Source of the DNA: an uncultured Solobacterium sp.
GTDB taxonomy: Bacteria > Bacillota_I > Bacilli_A > Erysipelotrichales > Erysipelotrichaceae
Direction of reading: 5' to 3'
Assembly (NCBI GenBank): GCA_900552125.1
Contig: URYK01000016.1
Coordinates: 1-58,079, forward strand
DNA length: 58,079 nt
Made by a program: the position numbers and the translations under genes. This document shows, piece after piece, positions 6,488 through 15,421 of this stretch (positions are counted from its first letter, which is position 1; each line of letters opens with the position of its first letter). The notes under the pieces were generated by a model. It was not told the origin of the DNA and made no database searches. It was given only the letters and a program-made list of their open reading frames with translations.

Positions 6488-8521
6488 TTATCCTCGCTCA
6501 AATTTCTTAAATAATGCTTTATCTTCCATGCATATCATAGTTGGTCTACCATGTGGACAATGGAATGGCTGTTCACAACATTCTAAATCATGAATTACCT
6601 TCTTCATTTCTTCCATAGTTAAAGTTCTATGAAAACGAATAGAGCTATGACATGCCATAGTTGCGATAGCGTGTTTTCTTAATTGATCAATATTGATTTC
6701 TTTATCTTTTTCCCAAATATCAATCATATCAAGTAGAAATGCTTCTTCTTCTACATCATTCATCCATACTGGAAGTTCTCGACATACAAAGGTATGATCT
6801 CCAAATACTTCTAAATGAATTCCTAATTCTTCCATTACTTTATTTAATTCATCTACCTGTGCGACAGCCGCTATAGTAGATTCAATTGTGATTGGTAATA
6901 ATAATGGCTGTGTATCTTTATTACCCGCAAGTATCTGAGATCGTATTTGTTCATAATGATAACGTTCCTGAGCAGCATGCTGGTCAATGATATATAATCC
7001 TTTTTCTCCTTCTGCTAGGATATAGCTATTATGAAATTGACCAATAACACGTAATTGAGGAAGACTAGGATTTTTAGGTTTAGATTCTTGTGGCTCATAA
7101 ACAACCTCTTCTTTTGTTTCCATGTTTTTATAAGCCGTTTCTGTTTCTTCTTTTATGATTTCTTTTGATTTTTCTATTGATTGAGATTTTATTATCGAAG
7201 GTGTTTCAATCTTTATTTCTTCCTTCTTATCTTCTTTGATAGCATCTACCGCTGTATAGCTAGTTTCTTCCTCTTGAATCTCTGGTTTAATTTCTACTGT
7301 CTGTGGTTGTTTTGGAATTGATGTCTCTCGTAATTCCTTTCGATCTTCTTCAATCTTTTTACGTAGTTCTTCCATATCCAAAGCAGGCTTTTTTACTTTT
7401 TCTGGATGTACAAAACTATCATTTACTTCCTCATGCATCTTTTGAATCTTATCATCACGTTCATAAGTAAATGTTAAAGTTTGTTCTTCTACTTTTTCTT
7501 TTACTGTCTCTTTTTCTATATCAACATTAGGTACTTTCAACTGTTCGTGTAGTGTTTTACGTATTGTTTCATATAATAATTTTTCTAATTGTTTTTCTTT
7601 TGATAAACGAATTTCCCATTTCGATGGATGAACATTTACATCAACTAATTGGGCATCCATTATTAAATCTATCACAACGATTGGATAACGTTCTTTAGGC
7701 ATATATGGTGAATATGCATCCATAATTGCCTTTTGTAAATGATAATTTCGTATCATTCTTCCATTAATGTACAATAACATATAATATTTAGTTGCTCGAT
7801 TATATTGTGGCTGCATAATATAGCCGGTTATTTTATAATCCTGATCATGCCCATCAACCTGCATTGCACTTTTTGCACTTTCTCTTCCATAGATTTGCAT
7901 TAGTACTTCTAAAAGACTTCCATTTTCTCTAGTCTTAAATACTGTTCTGCCATCATGGGATAAACAGAAACCAATTTCAGGATGAGATAATGCAAATTTC
8001 TGTACCACGTCTGAAATTAAAGAAAATTCATATTGTGGACTCTTTAAGTGTTTAAATCGTGCTGGTGTTTTTTGAAATAGATTTTTAACTTCTATCATTG
8101 TTCCTTTTGGAGTTCCACAAGGTCGAGCACTCATTAATTTTCCATAACTGATTTCTACTTCTGTAGAATTAATTCCATCATTCGTACGTAATAATACATG
8201 AGATACAGAGGCAATTGATGGTAAAGCTTCTCCACGAAAGCCCATGGTATGAATATTCCATAAATCATTGACTTCTTTCAGCTTGCTTGTCGCATGTCGT
8301 TCAAAGGCTAAAGTTGCATCTTCTGGATCCATACCATCCCCATCATCTATGATCGTTATGGTATCTATACCTCCCTGAACGATTTGAATTTCAATGTTTT
8401 TCGCATGAGCATCAATACAGTTTTCTACTAGCTCTTTAACAATTCCCTGCGGTCTTTCCACAACTTCTCCAGCCGCTATCATATTGCTTAAATGCTCATC
8501 CAAGCGATTTATTTTTCCCAT
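6488..8521 (-). CDS. mutL: DNA mismatch repair protein MutL
   Basis: MutL couples MutS recognition to strand incision. The GHKL ATPase motifs are ELVENCIDAHA, DDGDGMDPEDA and TMGFRGEALPSI in the first 110 residues. A charged linker (about 330-480, many Glu/Lys) joins a C-terminal dimer domain. The C-terminus contains QHAAQERYHYEQ, matching the endonuclease motif DQHAxxER of species without MutH, and a zinc-ligand-like CPHGRPT near the end. Its 677 aa is a usual length. It follows mutS closely and precedes miaA. Confidence 0.95.
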   Translation of the reverse strand: MGKINRLDEHLSNMIAAGEVVERPQGIVKELVENCIDAHAKNIEIQIVQGGIDTITIIDDGDGMDPEDATLAFERHATSKLKEVNDLWNIHTMGFRGEALPSIASVSHVLLRTNDGINSTEVEISYGKLMSARPCGTPKGTMIEVKNLFQKTPARFKHLKSPQYEFSLISDVVQKFALSHPEIGFCLSHDGRTVFKTRENGSLLEVLMQIYGRESAKSAMQVDGHDQDYKITGYIMQPQYNRATKYYMLLYINGRMIRNYHLQKAIMDAYSPYMPKERYPIVVIDLIMDAQLVDVNVHPSKWEIRLSKEKQLEKLLYETIRKTLHEQLKVPNVDIEKETVKEKVEEQTLTFTYERDDKIQKMHEEVNDSFVHPEKVKKPALDMEELRKKIEEDRKELRETSIPKQPQTVEIKPEIQEEETSYTAVDAIKEDKKEEIKIETPSIIKSQSIEKSKEIIKEETETAYKNMETKEEVVYEPQESKPKNPSLPQLRVIGQFHNSYILAEGEKGLYIIDQHAAQERYHYEQIRSQILAGNKDTQPLLLPITIESTIAAVAQVDELNKVMEELGIHLEVFGDHTFVCRELPVWMNDVEEEAFLLDMIDIWEKDKEINIDQLRKHAIATMACHSSIRFHRTLTMEEMKKVIHDLECCEQPFHCPHGRPTMICMEDKALFKKFERG

Positions 8522-8575
8522 GTTTACACCTTCTTTCCGTTATAAGAAAATCTGTAATACAATATTACAGGTTTC

Positions 8576-11107
8576 TTATGATAACTTTTCTTTTAATTCA
8601 TATATAAATTGCATTGCTTCAATTGGTGTCATTTTATTAACATCGACATCTTGAATCTGATTTACAATCTGTGTGTATAATTGATTTTCTTTTTCAATTA
8701 CGATTGGTGCTTGTACTTCTTTTACCATATTAGGTTGTAACTCTAGACTATCTAGAATTTGTTTAGCACGGTCTAAAACAGAAGATGGAAGATGTGCTAA
8801 TCTTGCGACATTGATTCCATAAGATTTATCTGCTTTTCCATCTACAACACGATATAAGAAAGTAACTTTTTCATCTTCTTCATGAACATCAACATGAACA
8901 TTACGAATACTTGTATTCTGTTCAGCCATTTCGGTTAACTCATGATAATGTGTTGAGAATAAGGTTTTTGCCTTAATGTTATGTACGATATACTCAATCA
9001 TAGCTTGTGCTAATGCCATTCCATCATACGTAGAAGTTCCTCGTCCGATTTCATCAAATAAAATTAAAGAATTTTCTGTCGCATTTTGTAATGCATGATT
9101 GGCTTCCATCATCTCTACCATAAAAGTAGATTGTCCGGACATGATATCATCACTTGCTCCAATTCTTGTGAATATCTGATCAAAAATTGGCATTTCTACT
9201 TTTCTTGCAGGTACAAAACAGCCAAGCTGTGCCATGATCACAATTAAAGCAGTCTGACGCATAAATGTTGATTTACCACCCATATTAGGTCCAGTAATCA
9301 TTAAGATATCATTTCCTTCTTCCATCTCTAAATCATTAGATACATAACGTGTTGTCTTCATCATCTTATCTAAAATAGGGTGACGAGCTTCTTCCATATG
9401 TATCACATGTTCATGATGAAATTTAGGTCTTGTATAACCATTTTCACTTGATATTTCAGCTAATGCATATAATGCGTCAATTGTAGATAATGCATTAGAT
9501 ACATCATGCAGTTTTGGTAAATATACTTTAATCTGATTTAATAAATTTTGAAATAATTCTGCTTCTAGGCGAATACTTCTTTCCTGTGCATGTACAATTG
9601 CATCTTCTTTTTCTTTTAATTCTTCTGTAATAAATCTTTCTGCATTTGTAAGTGTCTGTTTTCTTACATAACCAAATTCTTCTTTAATAGCGGATAGATT
9701 TGCCTTTGTGACTTCAATATAATAACCAAAAACACGATTATATCCGATCTTTAATGATTTTACCCCTGTACGTTCACGTTCTTTATTTTCTAACTCAAGA
9801 ATCCAATTTTTCCCGCTCTTCCCAATTTCACGCACTTGATCCAATTCTTCATTATATCCTTCAACAAACACGCCGCCATCCTTTAAAGTTAATGGAGGAT
9901 TCTCTACTATAGCTCCTTGTATCATTTCATATAAAGACTGACATGGATCAATTTTCTGAAATTCTTTATATGCACTACAGCCTTTAAAAGAGTCAAATAT
10001 CTGTGGAGTATGTTCCAAAGTTTTAATTAATCGTAAAATATCTCTTGGATTGGCAGATCCATAAGCAACTCTTGCGCTTAATCTTTCTAAATCATATACA
10101 TAACCTAAATGCTCTCTTAATTCATCTTTCGTAATGAAGTTATCATTTAGAAATTCAATCGCATCCAAACGTTTATTGATAGCATTAACATCCATAAGCG
10201 GATATTCAATCCATTTTTTCAATAACCGTGAACCCATAGAACTTCTGCATTTATCTAAAAAGCTCCACAAAGTCTGAGAACGTGATCCATTACGAATAGA
10301 AGAAGTTAATTCTAAATTTTGTTTTGTATTAAAATCCATCTGTAAAAATTCATTTTCATATATCATAACAATAGGATTTAGATGTGCCATATTTCGTTTC
10401 TGTGTTTCATCTAAATAATTTGTTAGGATACCAAAAGCAGTTTCAATTCGATCATCTTTAATTCCATTCAATAAATGCAGATATTCTTCTTTTAAAACCG
10501 CATCGTTATGATATGATACCGTAATTGTTTCCATTTCTTCGATCATTTTAATAATCTTTTTATCAAATTTCTCTTGAACAACAATTTCTCTTACATTATT
10601 TCCTAAAAGAACTTTTTGTATTGCCATGACCTGTTTATCAATTAGCTGAGCTTGTAACTCTCCTGTAGTCATTTCACAAAGAATTACTGCTATACCAAAT
10701 TGGAAATCATGTAATGAAGCAATATATACGGTATTCTTCTCATCACTTACTTCATCCATAATTGTTCCAGGTGTAACAATCTTAATCACATCTCGTTTAA
10801 CTAATCCTTTTGCCAAAGATGGATCTTCTAATTGTTCAACAATGGCAACCTTATATCCTTTTTGAATTAATCGCTGTATATAACCATTTGCGGCATGATG
10901 AGGAATACCACACATTGGCACTCTTTCTTCTACTCCGGCATTTCTTCCAGTCAATACAAGATCTAATTCACCAGACGCAATTTTCGCATCTTCAAAAAAC
11001 ATTTCATAAAAATCGCCTAAACGATAAAATATAATCGCATCTTCATGTTGTTTCTTCAATTCCAGATAGTGATTCATCATAGGTGTATATTTAGGTTGTT
11101 TACTCAT
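8576..11107 (-). CDS. mutS: DNA mismatch repair protein MutS
   Basis: MutS binds mispaired DNA and recruits MutL. The start is placed at 11107 (MSKQPKYTPMM), giving 843 aa: a GGAG site lies upstream, and the longer frame begins at an unlikely TTG within the promoter. The mismatch-reading GDFYEMF motif is near residue 33. The C-terminal ATPase has GPNMGGKSTFMRQ, the DEIGRGTSTYDG Walker B region and STHYHEL. It is the first gene of the minus operon. Confidence 0.95.
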   Translation of the reverse strand: MSKQPKYTPMMNHYLELKKQHEDAIIFYRLGDFYEMFFEDAKIASGELDLVLTGRNAGVEERVPMCGIPHHAANGYIQRLIQKGYKVAIVEQLEDPSLAKGLVKRDVIKIVTPGTIMDEVSDEKNTVYIASLHDFQFGIAVILCEMTTGELQAQLIDKQVMAIQKVLLGNNVREIVVQEKFDKKIIKMIEEMETITVSYHNDAVLKEEYLHLLNGIKDDRIETAFGILTNYLDETQKRNMAHLNPIVMIYENEFLQMDFNTKQNLELTSSIRNGSRSQTLWSFLDKCRSSMGSRLLKKWIEYPLMDVNAINKRLDAIEFLNDNFITKDELREHLGYVYDLERLSARVAYGSANPRDILRLIKTLEHTPQIFDSFKGCSAYKEFQKIDPCQSLYEMIQGAIVENPPLTLKDGGVFVEGYNEELDQVREIGKSGKNWILELENKERERTGVKSLKIGYNRVFGYYIEVTKANLSAIKEEFGYVRKQTLTNAERFITEELKEKEDAIVHAQERSIRLEAELFQNLLNQIKVYLPKLHDVSNALSTIDALYALAEISSENGYTRPKFHHEHVIHMEEARHPILDKMMKTTRYVSNDLEMEEGNDILMITGPNMGGKSTFMRQTALIVIMAQLGCFVPARKVEMPIFDQIFTRIGASDDIMSGQSTFMVEMMEANHALQNATENSLILFDEIGRGTSTYDGMALAQAMIEYIVHNIKAKTLFSTHYHELTEMAEQNTSIRNVHVDVHEEDEKVTFLYRVVDGKADKSYGINVARLAHLPSSVLDRAKQILDSLELQPNMVKEVQAPIVIEKENQLYTQIVNQIQDVDVNKMTPIEAMQFIYELKEKLS

Positions 11108-11144
11108 TTTATCAACTCCGCTTACTTCTTCGTTTACTTCCAAT

Positions 11145-11150
11145 ATTATA
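11145..11150 (-). promoter_or_regulatory. Extended -10 promoter for mutS
   Basis: On the minus strand TTATGCTATAAT is an extended -10 (TATG-N-TATAAT form). The predicted start would leave a leader of about 30 bases before the mutS ATG at 11107. No strong -35 is visible, as is usual for extended -10 promoters. Confidence 0.55.
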
Positions 11151-11249
11151 GCATAACATCTTTTAATCGTTATCGATAATTCTTTCAAAATCTTAATATT
11201 ATTTCAGAAAAATATCACATGTGTTCAACATATAAAATATAAACCGTGT

Positions 11250-11255
11250 TATAAT
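11250..11255 (+). promoter_or_regulatory. -10 element for the rodA/ftsW-like gene
   Basis: A TATAAT lies about 44 bases before the chosen ATG. A weak TTCAAC at 11224-11229 is 20 bp upstream, so the -35 is uncertain. Confidence 0.4.
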
Positions 11256-11298
11256 AAATATAACCTTGTCTTTTTTTGGTTTGTTTGGAGTGATGTCA

Positions 11299-12522
11299 AT
11301 GAAAGTAGGTTTATCTAAGGCTAAAAGTCCAGATAAGTTTGATTTTGTTTTATGTACATATATGGCATTAATGGCAATCATGAGTATACTTTCTATTTAT
11401 TCAGCTTATGGGATATTAGGAAAAGATGCCAGCATTGATTATATTATGCGACAGATTATGTGGTATATCGTTGGCTGTATTGCAATTGGGGCAATCATGT
11501 ATTTAGGAAATGATTCCATGCTGCAGTTTGCGAAAATTGGATATTGGTTTCTATTAGGCTGTTTAGTTGTTTTATTATTAGCAAAAATCTTTATGGCATT
11601 AACGGGCAGTAGTAGCTTTTTAGGTATTATAACACCAGTAAATGGAGCTACCTCGTGGTATCAGTTTCCAGCTATCGGTTCCTTCCAGCCTAGTGAATTT
11701 ATGAAAATCATCTTAATTTTAATTACTGCTGGAATTATTGATGAACACAACAATAATAAGATTACCGATTCATATGAAATGGATTTCTCTTTATTCTTAG
11801 AAGTAGCAAAATGGGCGCTACCACCTATGTTGTTAATTCTAGTACAGCCAGATACTGGAGTTGTATTAATTATTGCGATTTCTCTATTCGCAATGATAGT
11901 TTGTTCTGGTATCAAACGAGAATGGTTTTTATTGATTGGTATATTAATTTTTGTAGTCTTAGCTTTATTCTTTTATATGTATTTCTACCATTTTGATTTA
12001 TTAAGTAAATTAATAGGCGGAGAAGGAGGATATAAGTTAAGCAGAATCTCCGCATGGTTAAATCCAGAATCAGATATCAATGGAGAAGGTCATCAATTGT
12101 ATATGGCATTATTAGCACTAGGTTCCGCTGGTTTAACAGGTCATGGTATGGGTGCAGAATTAGTTAGTATCCCTGAGGCTCAGACAGACTTTATCTTTGC
12201 AGTTGCAGGTCAAACCTGGGGATTACTAGGAACATTATTTATTGTTGCTTTATGCTTAGGCTTAGATATTCATCTTTGCAGAGTTGCCTCAAATTCAAAA
12301 AATATGTTTGAGAAATATTTTATCATAGGAATATTAGGTATGTTATTGTATCAGCAGGTTCAGAATATTGGTATGATCATAGGGTTACTTCCAATTACAG
12401 GTATCACGTTACCATTGATATCTTATGGTGGTTCATCCTTATTATCTTATATGATTGCTTTCGGTATAATATTTAATGCCAGTGCAAAAGCAAAGAAGCT
12501 ATCAGACTATATATATGAATAA
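11299..12522 (+). CDS. RodA/FtsW-family peptidoglycan glycosyltransferase
   Basis: This polytopic membrane SEDS protein (about 10 helices) polymerises lipid II together with a class B PBP. The start at 11299 follows TTTGGAG by 8 bases; the longer frame would use TTG. Family signatures are the QPSEFMKI-like motif (FQPSEFMKIILI), QPDTGVVLI, and the C-terminal P(I)TGITLPLISYGGSS. The length is 407 aa. FtsW and RodA cannot be told apart here; no PBP or mreBCD neighbour is present, and the gene stands alone between mutS and the leader RNA. Confidence 0.9.
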   Translation: MKVGLSKAKSPDKFDFVLCTYMALMAIMSILSIYSAYGILGKDASIDYIMRQIMWYIVGCIAIGAIMYLGNDSMLQFAKIGYWFLLGCLVVLLLAKIFMALTGSSSFLGIITPVNGATSWYQFPAIGSFQPSEFMKIILILITAGIIDEHNNNKITDSYEMDFSLFLEVAKWALPPMLLILVQPDTGVVLIIAISLFAMIVCSGIKREWFLLIGILIFVVLALFFYMYFYHFDLLSKLIGGEGGYKLSRISAWLNPESDINGEGHQLYMALLALGSAGLTGHGMGAELVSIPEAQTDFIFAVAGQTWGLLGTLFIVALCLGLDIHLCRVASNSKNMFEKYFIIGILGMLLYQQVQNIGMIIGLLPITGITLPLISYGGSSLLSYMIAFGIIFNASAKAKKLSDYIYE

Positions 12523-12547
12523 AGATCTACATTGCGTAGGTCTTTTA
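12522..12547 (+). terminator. Terminator after the rodA/ftsW-like gene
   Basis: AAGATCTAC-ATTGC-GTAGGTCTT forms a 9-bp stem with one G-U pair, followed by TTATTA. It overlaps the end of the stop codon. Confidence 0.65.
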
Positions 12548-12601
12548 TTATACTAAAATGTACATGTTATTCCAAAAAGCTACATCTTATACATGAACTA
12601 T

Positions 12602-12630
12602 TGACTTATGTATTTTTATATAATATAAGG
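12602..12630 (+). promoter_or_regulatory. Promoter of the leader RNA and small membrane peptide
   Basis: TTGACT (12602-12607), a 17-bp spacer and TATAAG (12625-12630) make a near-consensus housekeeping promoter. Transcription would start near 12637, about 180 bases before the small gene, so the leader is long. Confidence 0.65.
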
Positions 12631-12640
12631 AAATGGTAGA

Positions 12641-12788
12641 ATGTAGATTATTTCTCATCTCTACATTTAAGTTCCAAAATAAAGAAAGAGATATGTAATC
12701 TTTGAGAATAGCCTACTCAAAAACCCTTTCCCTTATTCTATATACAATACTTTCGGAATAAGAGTATCTCTTTACTTTTTGGAACTTG
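12641..12788 (+). ncRNA. Structured 5' leader with a three-way junction
   Basis: Four perfect stems fold into a three-way junction: P1 12670-12680/12777-12787 (11 bp), P2 12686-12694/12766-12774 (9 bp), P3 12702-12707/12717-12722 (6 bp, loop 12708-12716) and P4 12733-12739/12757-12763 (7 bp). A separate hairpin (AATGTAGA/TCTACATT, 12651-12668) precedes it. Joining strand 12723-12732 contains ACCCTTTCC. The element lies between a good promoter and the ribosome binding site of a 43-codon gene. It matches no riboswitch class that I recognise. Confidence 0.55.
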
Positions 12789-12819
12789 TTAGATATTTAA
12801 TCAGAAAGGTGGTAATAAT

Positions 12820-12951
12820 ATGTTAGCTATTATAATTTATGCAATCATCCTATTCTTATTATGGTTATGGATATCTAGCGTAAAAGATGAGTTAAAAAAG
12901 ACTAATGACCTATTGTCAGAGATAAATAAGAAACTTGATGAAAAACATTAA
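12820..12951 (+). CDS. Small single-span membrane protein (43 aa)
   Basis: This short gene begins at ATG 12820 after AGAAAGGTGG. The product is one hydrophobic helix (MLAIIIYAIILFLLWLWI) followed by a charged amphipathic tail (SSVKDELKKTNDLLSEINKKL), an N-out or N-in anchored helix with coiled-coil character. It is preceded by a structured leader and followed by a strong terminator, so it is a complete transcription unit. The function is unknown; a regulator of a membrane complex or a toxin-like peptide are both possible. Confidence 0.6.
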   Translation: MLAIIIYAIILFLLWLWISSVKDELKKTNDLLSEINKKLDEKH

Positions 12952-13006
12952 CATCTATTTTTCAACACAATGAAATCATCTTTAAATAGAAATTATAATA
13001 GAAAAG

Positions 13007-13062
13007 AAAGAGATTACTTCACTACCTTATATAACATGAGGTACAGTGAAATAATCTCTTTT
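13007..13062. terminator. Bidirectional terminator
   Basis: A long stem (AAAGAGATTA-TTCACT with AGTGAA-TAATCTCTTT, with a bulge on each side) separates the 43-aa gene on the plus strand from the M42 peptidase on the minus strand. T-runs occur on both strands. Confidence 0.75.
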
Positions 13063-13065
13063 ACT

Positions 13066-14160
13066 TTATCTTTCCTTTAATTTTGATAACATATCACGAT
13101 CTAAGCGACGTGCAAATTCTGCCATCAATAGTACTGTCTGCCAGTAATCTTTACGATGTACAATTAAGCGATGAGAATGCATGTAGCGTGTTGGAATAGA
13201 AAGTGTTAAAGATACTACTCCATCGTGCGCTTTATGGATATTATCTGCATCAGTTCCACCAACTGTCATCATATCGTAATTGATATCTAATCCTAAATCT
13301 TTACAGATTTTTTCCATTTCATATAAGAAATTTTTATTACCAATGATACCAGCATCCATTACACTTAGTATAACACCTTTACCAAGTCCATTCTTACCTT
13401 TATCCATTGGAGTATCCATACTTGTTGTCACATCTAAAGCAATCGCAACATCAGGATGAATCATATTAGCTGCAGTACGAGCCCCACGAAGACCAACTTC
13501 TTCTTGTACAGTCCCTACACCATATAAGTTACAATGATGTGGTTTATTGTCTGCTTTTAATAATCGCATAACATCTACGACCATTGCTGCACACAAACGA
13601 TCATCCCAAGCTTTTCCCATTAGATAATTTGGATTATTCATAACAGTAAATTTAGTATCTGGTGTAATCATATCTCCAATCTGAATACCTAGTTCATAGA
13701 TTTCTTCTGCACTATCAACACCCATATCTAAAAACAAATCTAAAGGATGGATTACTTTTTCTTTAACTTCCTTTGATAATCCATGAGGAGCACTTGAACC
13801 TACTACCCCTTGATAACGTTTCCCTTCTTTTGTTGTGACAACTAGTGTCTGACTAGGTAATACATGTCCCCACCAGCCACCAACTGGCAACATTCTTATA
13901 TATCCTTGAGGATCAATTTCTCTTACCAAAAATCCTACTTCATCCATGTGTCCTGCTATCATCAATTTGACACCATCTGGATCTCCTTTTTGAATACCTA
14001 CGATAGATCCTAAATTATCATAAGTTATTTCATCCGCATATGGAGACATCCATTTTTTCATCACACGGCTAACTTCTTTTTCATTTCCGCTAATCCCATG
14101 AGCTTCACTGAATTCCTCCAGCATTTTTAAATTTATATCACCAATAACTTCTTTTGTCAT
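13066..14160 (-). CDS. M42-family aminopeptidase (first of a pair)
   Basis: This cytoplasmic, cobalt/zinc-dependent aminopeptidase is of the glutamyl-aminopeptidase/endoglucanase-like family. Metal-binding motifs are visible: AGHMDEVGF (His about 71), KAWDDRLCA (Asp about 185), the catalytic pair EEVGLRGA, and the C-terminal HSHRLI-type motif (YMHSHR). It is 364 aa, a normal length. It follows the second M42 gene by 12 bases with its own AGAGG site. The pair shares an operator-linked promoter with the neighbouring PTS and peptidase operons. Confidence 0.92.
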   Translation of the reverse strand: MTKEVIGDINLKMLEEFSEAHGISGNEKEVSRVMKKWMSPYADEITYDNLGSIVGIQKGDPDGVKLMIAGHMDEVGFLVREIDPQGYIRMLPVGGWWGHVLPSQTLVVTTKEGKRYQGVVGSSAPHGLSKEVKEKVIHPLDLFLDMGVDSAEEIYELGIQIGDMITPDTKFTVMNNPNYLMGKAWDDRLCAAMVVDVMRLLKADNKPHHCNLYGVGTVQEEVGLRGARTAANMIHPDVAIALDVTTSMDTPMDKGKNGLGKGVILSVMDAGIIGNKNFLYEMEKICKDLGLDINYDMMTVGGTDADNIHKAHDGVVSLTLSIPTRYMHSHRLIVHRKDYWQTVLLMAEFARRLDRDMLSKLKER

Positions 14161-14172
14161 ATGTTATACCTC

Positions 14173-15225
14173 TTATCGGTTATATTCCTTAAATTCATCA
14201 ATTTTAGTAGATGTTAAACCTTTGATTACTTCTACAGCAGATTGTTTAGCACATTTATAATCATGCAAATCAATTTCTGCATTACCAGTATGTGTATTTC
14301 TTGCACATATTCCTACATGTAATGTTGGACAGCCCGCGAATAATTTATGTACCCAAGCCGCATCAGTTAAACTCATTGAATAATAGTACTGATAATCAAT
14401 TTTATTATTTTCACAAACAGATACTAATTCGTTTAATAAACCACGATTTGGCATCATTCCTTTATCATAGTAGCGTACTAATACACCTTTACCTAACTGC
14501 CCAACAGCATTTGATTTTCCATTATAATCATCTGCAGTACCACCATCTAATACAATACCTAAATCCGGATGAATTAAACCTGTTGCAGTTGTACCGCCAC
14601 GTTGTCCTACTTCTTCCATAACGCTAGCACCTACATATAAATCAAAATCAAAGTTCACATCTTTAACAGCTTCCAAGATTTCAATTGCTAAGGCACATCC
14701 AAAACGACTATCTATTGCTTTTGCGATTGCTCTATTTCCTAATGTAATAAAGCTTCCATCTAATACAGCGCTGTCGCCAACCATGATACCTAGATTAGAA
14801 ACTTCATCTTTATTACTTACACCAAAATCAATTTTCATATTTTTTCCATTTGATTTGGATGCACTTTCTTCATCTGCTACAATAATTCCAAATACTTCAC
14901 CAGTTCTAGTTTTTACACGAACACGGCTACCATATAATGCAGCATCACTTACAGATCCAATTTTAATAAAGCTGGCAAGTCCATTATCACTAATTTCTGT
15001 TAACATAAATCCAACTTCATCCATATGTGCACAAACCATTACACGTTTTGCATTTTCTTTGCCACATTTCTTTACCGCAAATACAGATCCTAAATTATCA
15101 TATACAATTTCATCACATAAGTTTTCTAAGTGTTGCTTCATCTTACGAGATACTTCTTTTTCATCTCCTGAGATACCTACAACTTGTGTCAATTCTTCTA
15201 ATAAATTAATACTATTCTGATTCAT
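14173..15225 (-). CDS. M42-family aminopeptidase (second of a pair)
   Basis: A paralogue of the adjacent M42 protein, sharing ISG(D/N)EKEVSR near the N-terminus, CAHMDEVGFM and MEEVGQRGG. The start is set at 15225 because GGAAAGG abuts the earlier ATG and is 9 bases from this one; the product is 350 aa. The C-terminal metal region differs (NTHTGN instead of MHSHR), so substrate or metal use may differ. It is the first gene of the unit driven by the operator at 15287-15306. Confidence 0.9.
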   Translation of the reverse strand: MNQNSINLLEELTQVVGISGDEKEVSRKMKQHLENLCDEIVYDNLGSVFAVKKCGKENAKRVMVCAHMDEVGFMLTEISDNGLASFIKIGSVSDAALYGSRVRVKTRTGEVFGIIVADEESASKSNGKNMKIDFGVSNKDEVSNLGIMVGDSAVLDGSFITLGNRAIAKAIDSRFGCALAIEILEAVKDVNFDFDLYVGASVMEEVGQRGGTTATGLIHPDLGIVLDGGTADDYNGKSNAVGQLGKGVLVRYYDKGMMPNRGLLNELVSVCENNKIDYQYYYSMSLTDAAWVHKLFAGCPTLHVGICARNTHTGNAEIDLHDYKCAKQSAVEVIKGLTSTKIDEFKEYNR

Positions 15226-15250
15226 ATTATTCATCCTTTCCTACTCTTTT

Positions 15251-15306
15251 ATTATAGTACTTTTACTACACGCATTTACGAACATTTTTTCCTAGAAGTA
15301 GGAAAA
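15251..15306 (-). promoter_or_regulatory. Operator A and -10 for the M42 peptidase operon
   Basis: The palindrome TTTTCCTA-GAAG-TAGGAAAA (15287-15306) is centred 43 bp upstream of the centre of TATAAT (15251-15256, minus strand). No consensus -35 is present, as expected for an activator-dependent promoter. The same palindrome and spacing recur at five other promoters in the window. Confidence 0.75.
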
Positions 15307-15371
15307 TCAAGATATAGTAATAAATAACTGGTACAGTTAACTTTTCAATTCATTAATAAGATTGATAGAAT

Positions 15372-15409
15372 AAAAAAGAGAGATAACTCTTTTAAATAGA
15401 ATTATCTCT
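15372..15409 (-). terminator. Terminator after the GrdB-related gene
   Basis: On the minus strand AGAGATAA...TTATCTCT closes a stem and is followed by C and six T. Confidence 0.7.
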
Positions 15410-15421
15410 AATTTACATTTC

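Noticed and set aside
11108..11188. Extended N-terminus of MutS
   Set aside because: It would start at TTG, overlaps the predicted -10, and adds 27 residues not typical of MutS; ATG 11107 with GGAG is preferred.
12670..12788. 6S RNA or purine riboswitch for the three-way-junction leader
   Set aside because: It is too short and lacks the large central bubble of 6S RNA. It has a very long closing stem and none of the purine-riboswitch junction sequence. I left it unclassified.
14292..15220. Three plus-strand open frames opposite the M42 genes
   Set aside because: They are antisense shadows of well-supported M42 coding sequence and lack ribosome binding sites and recognisable domains.
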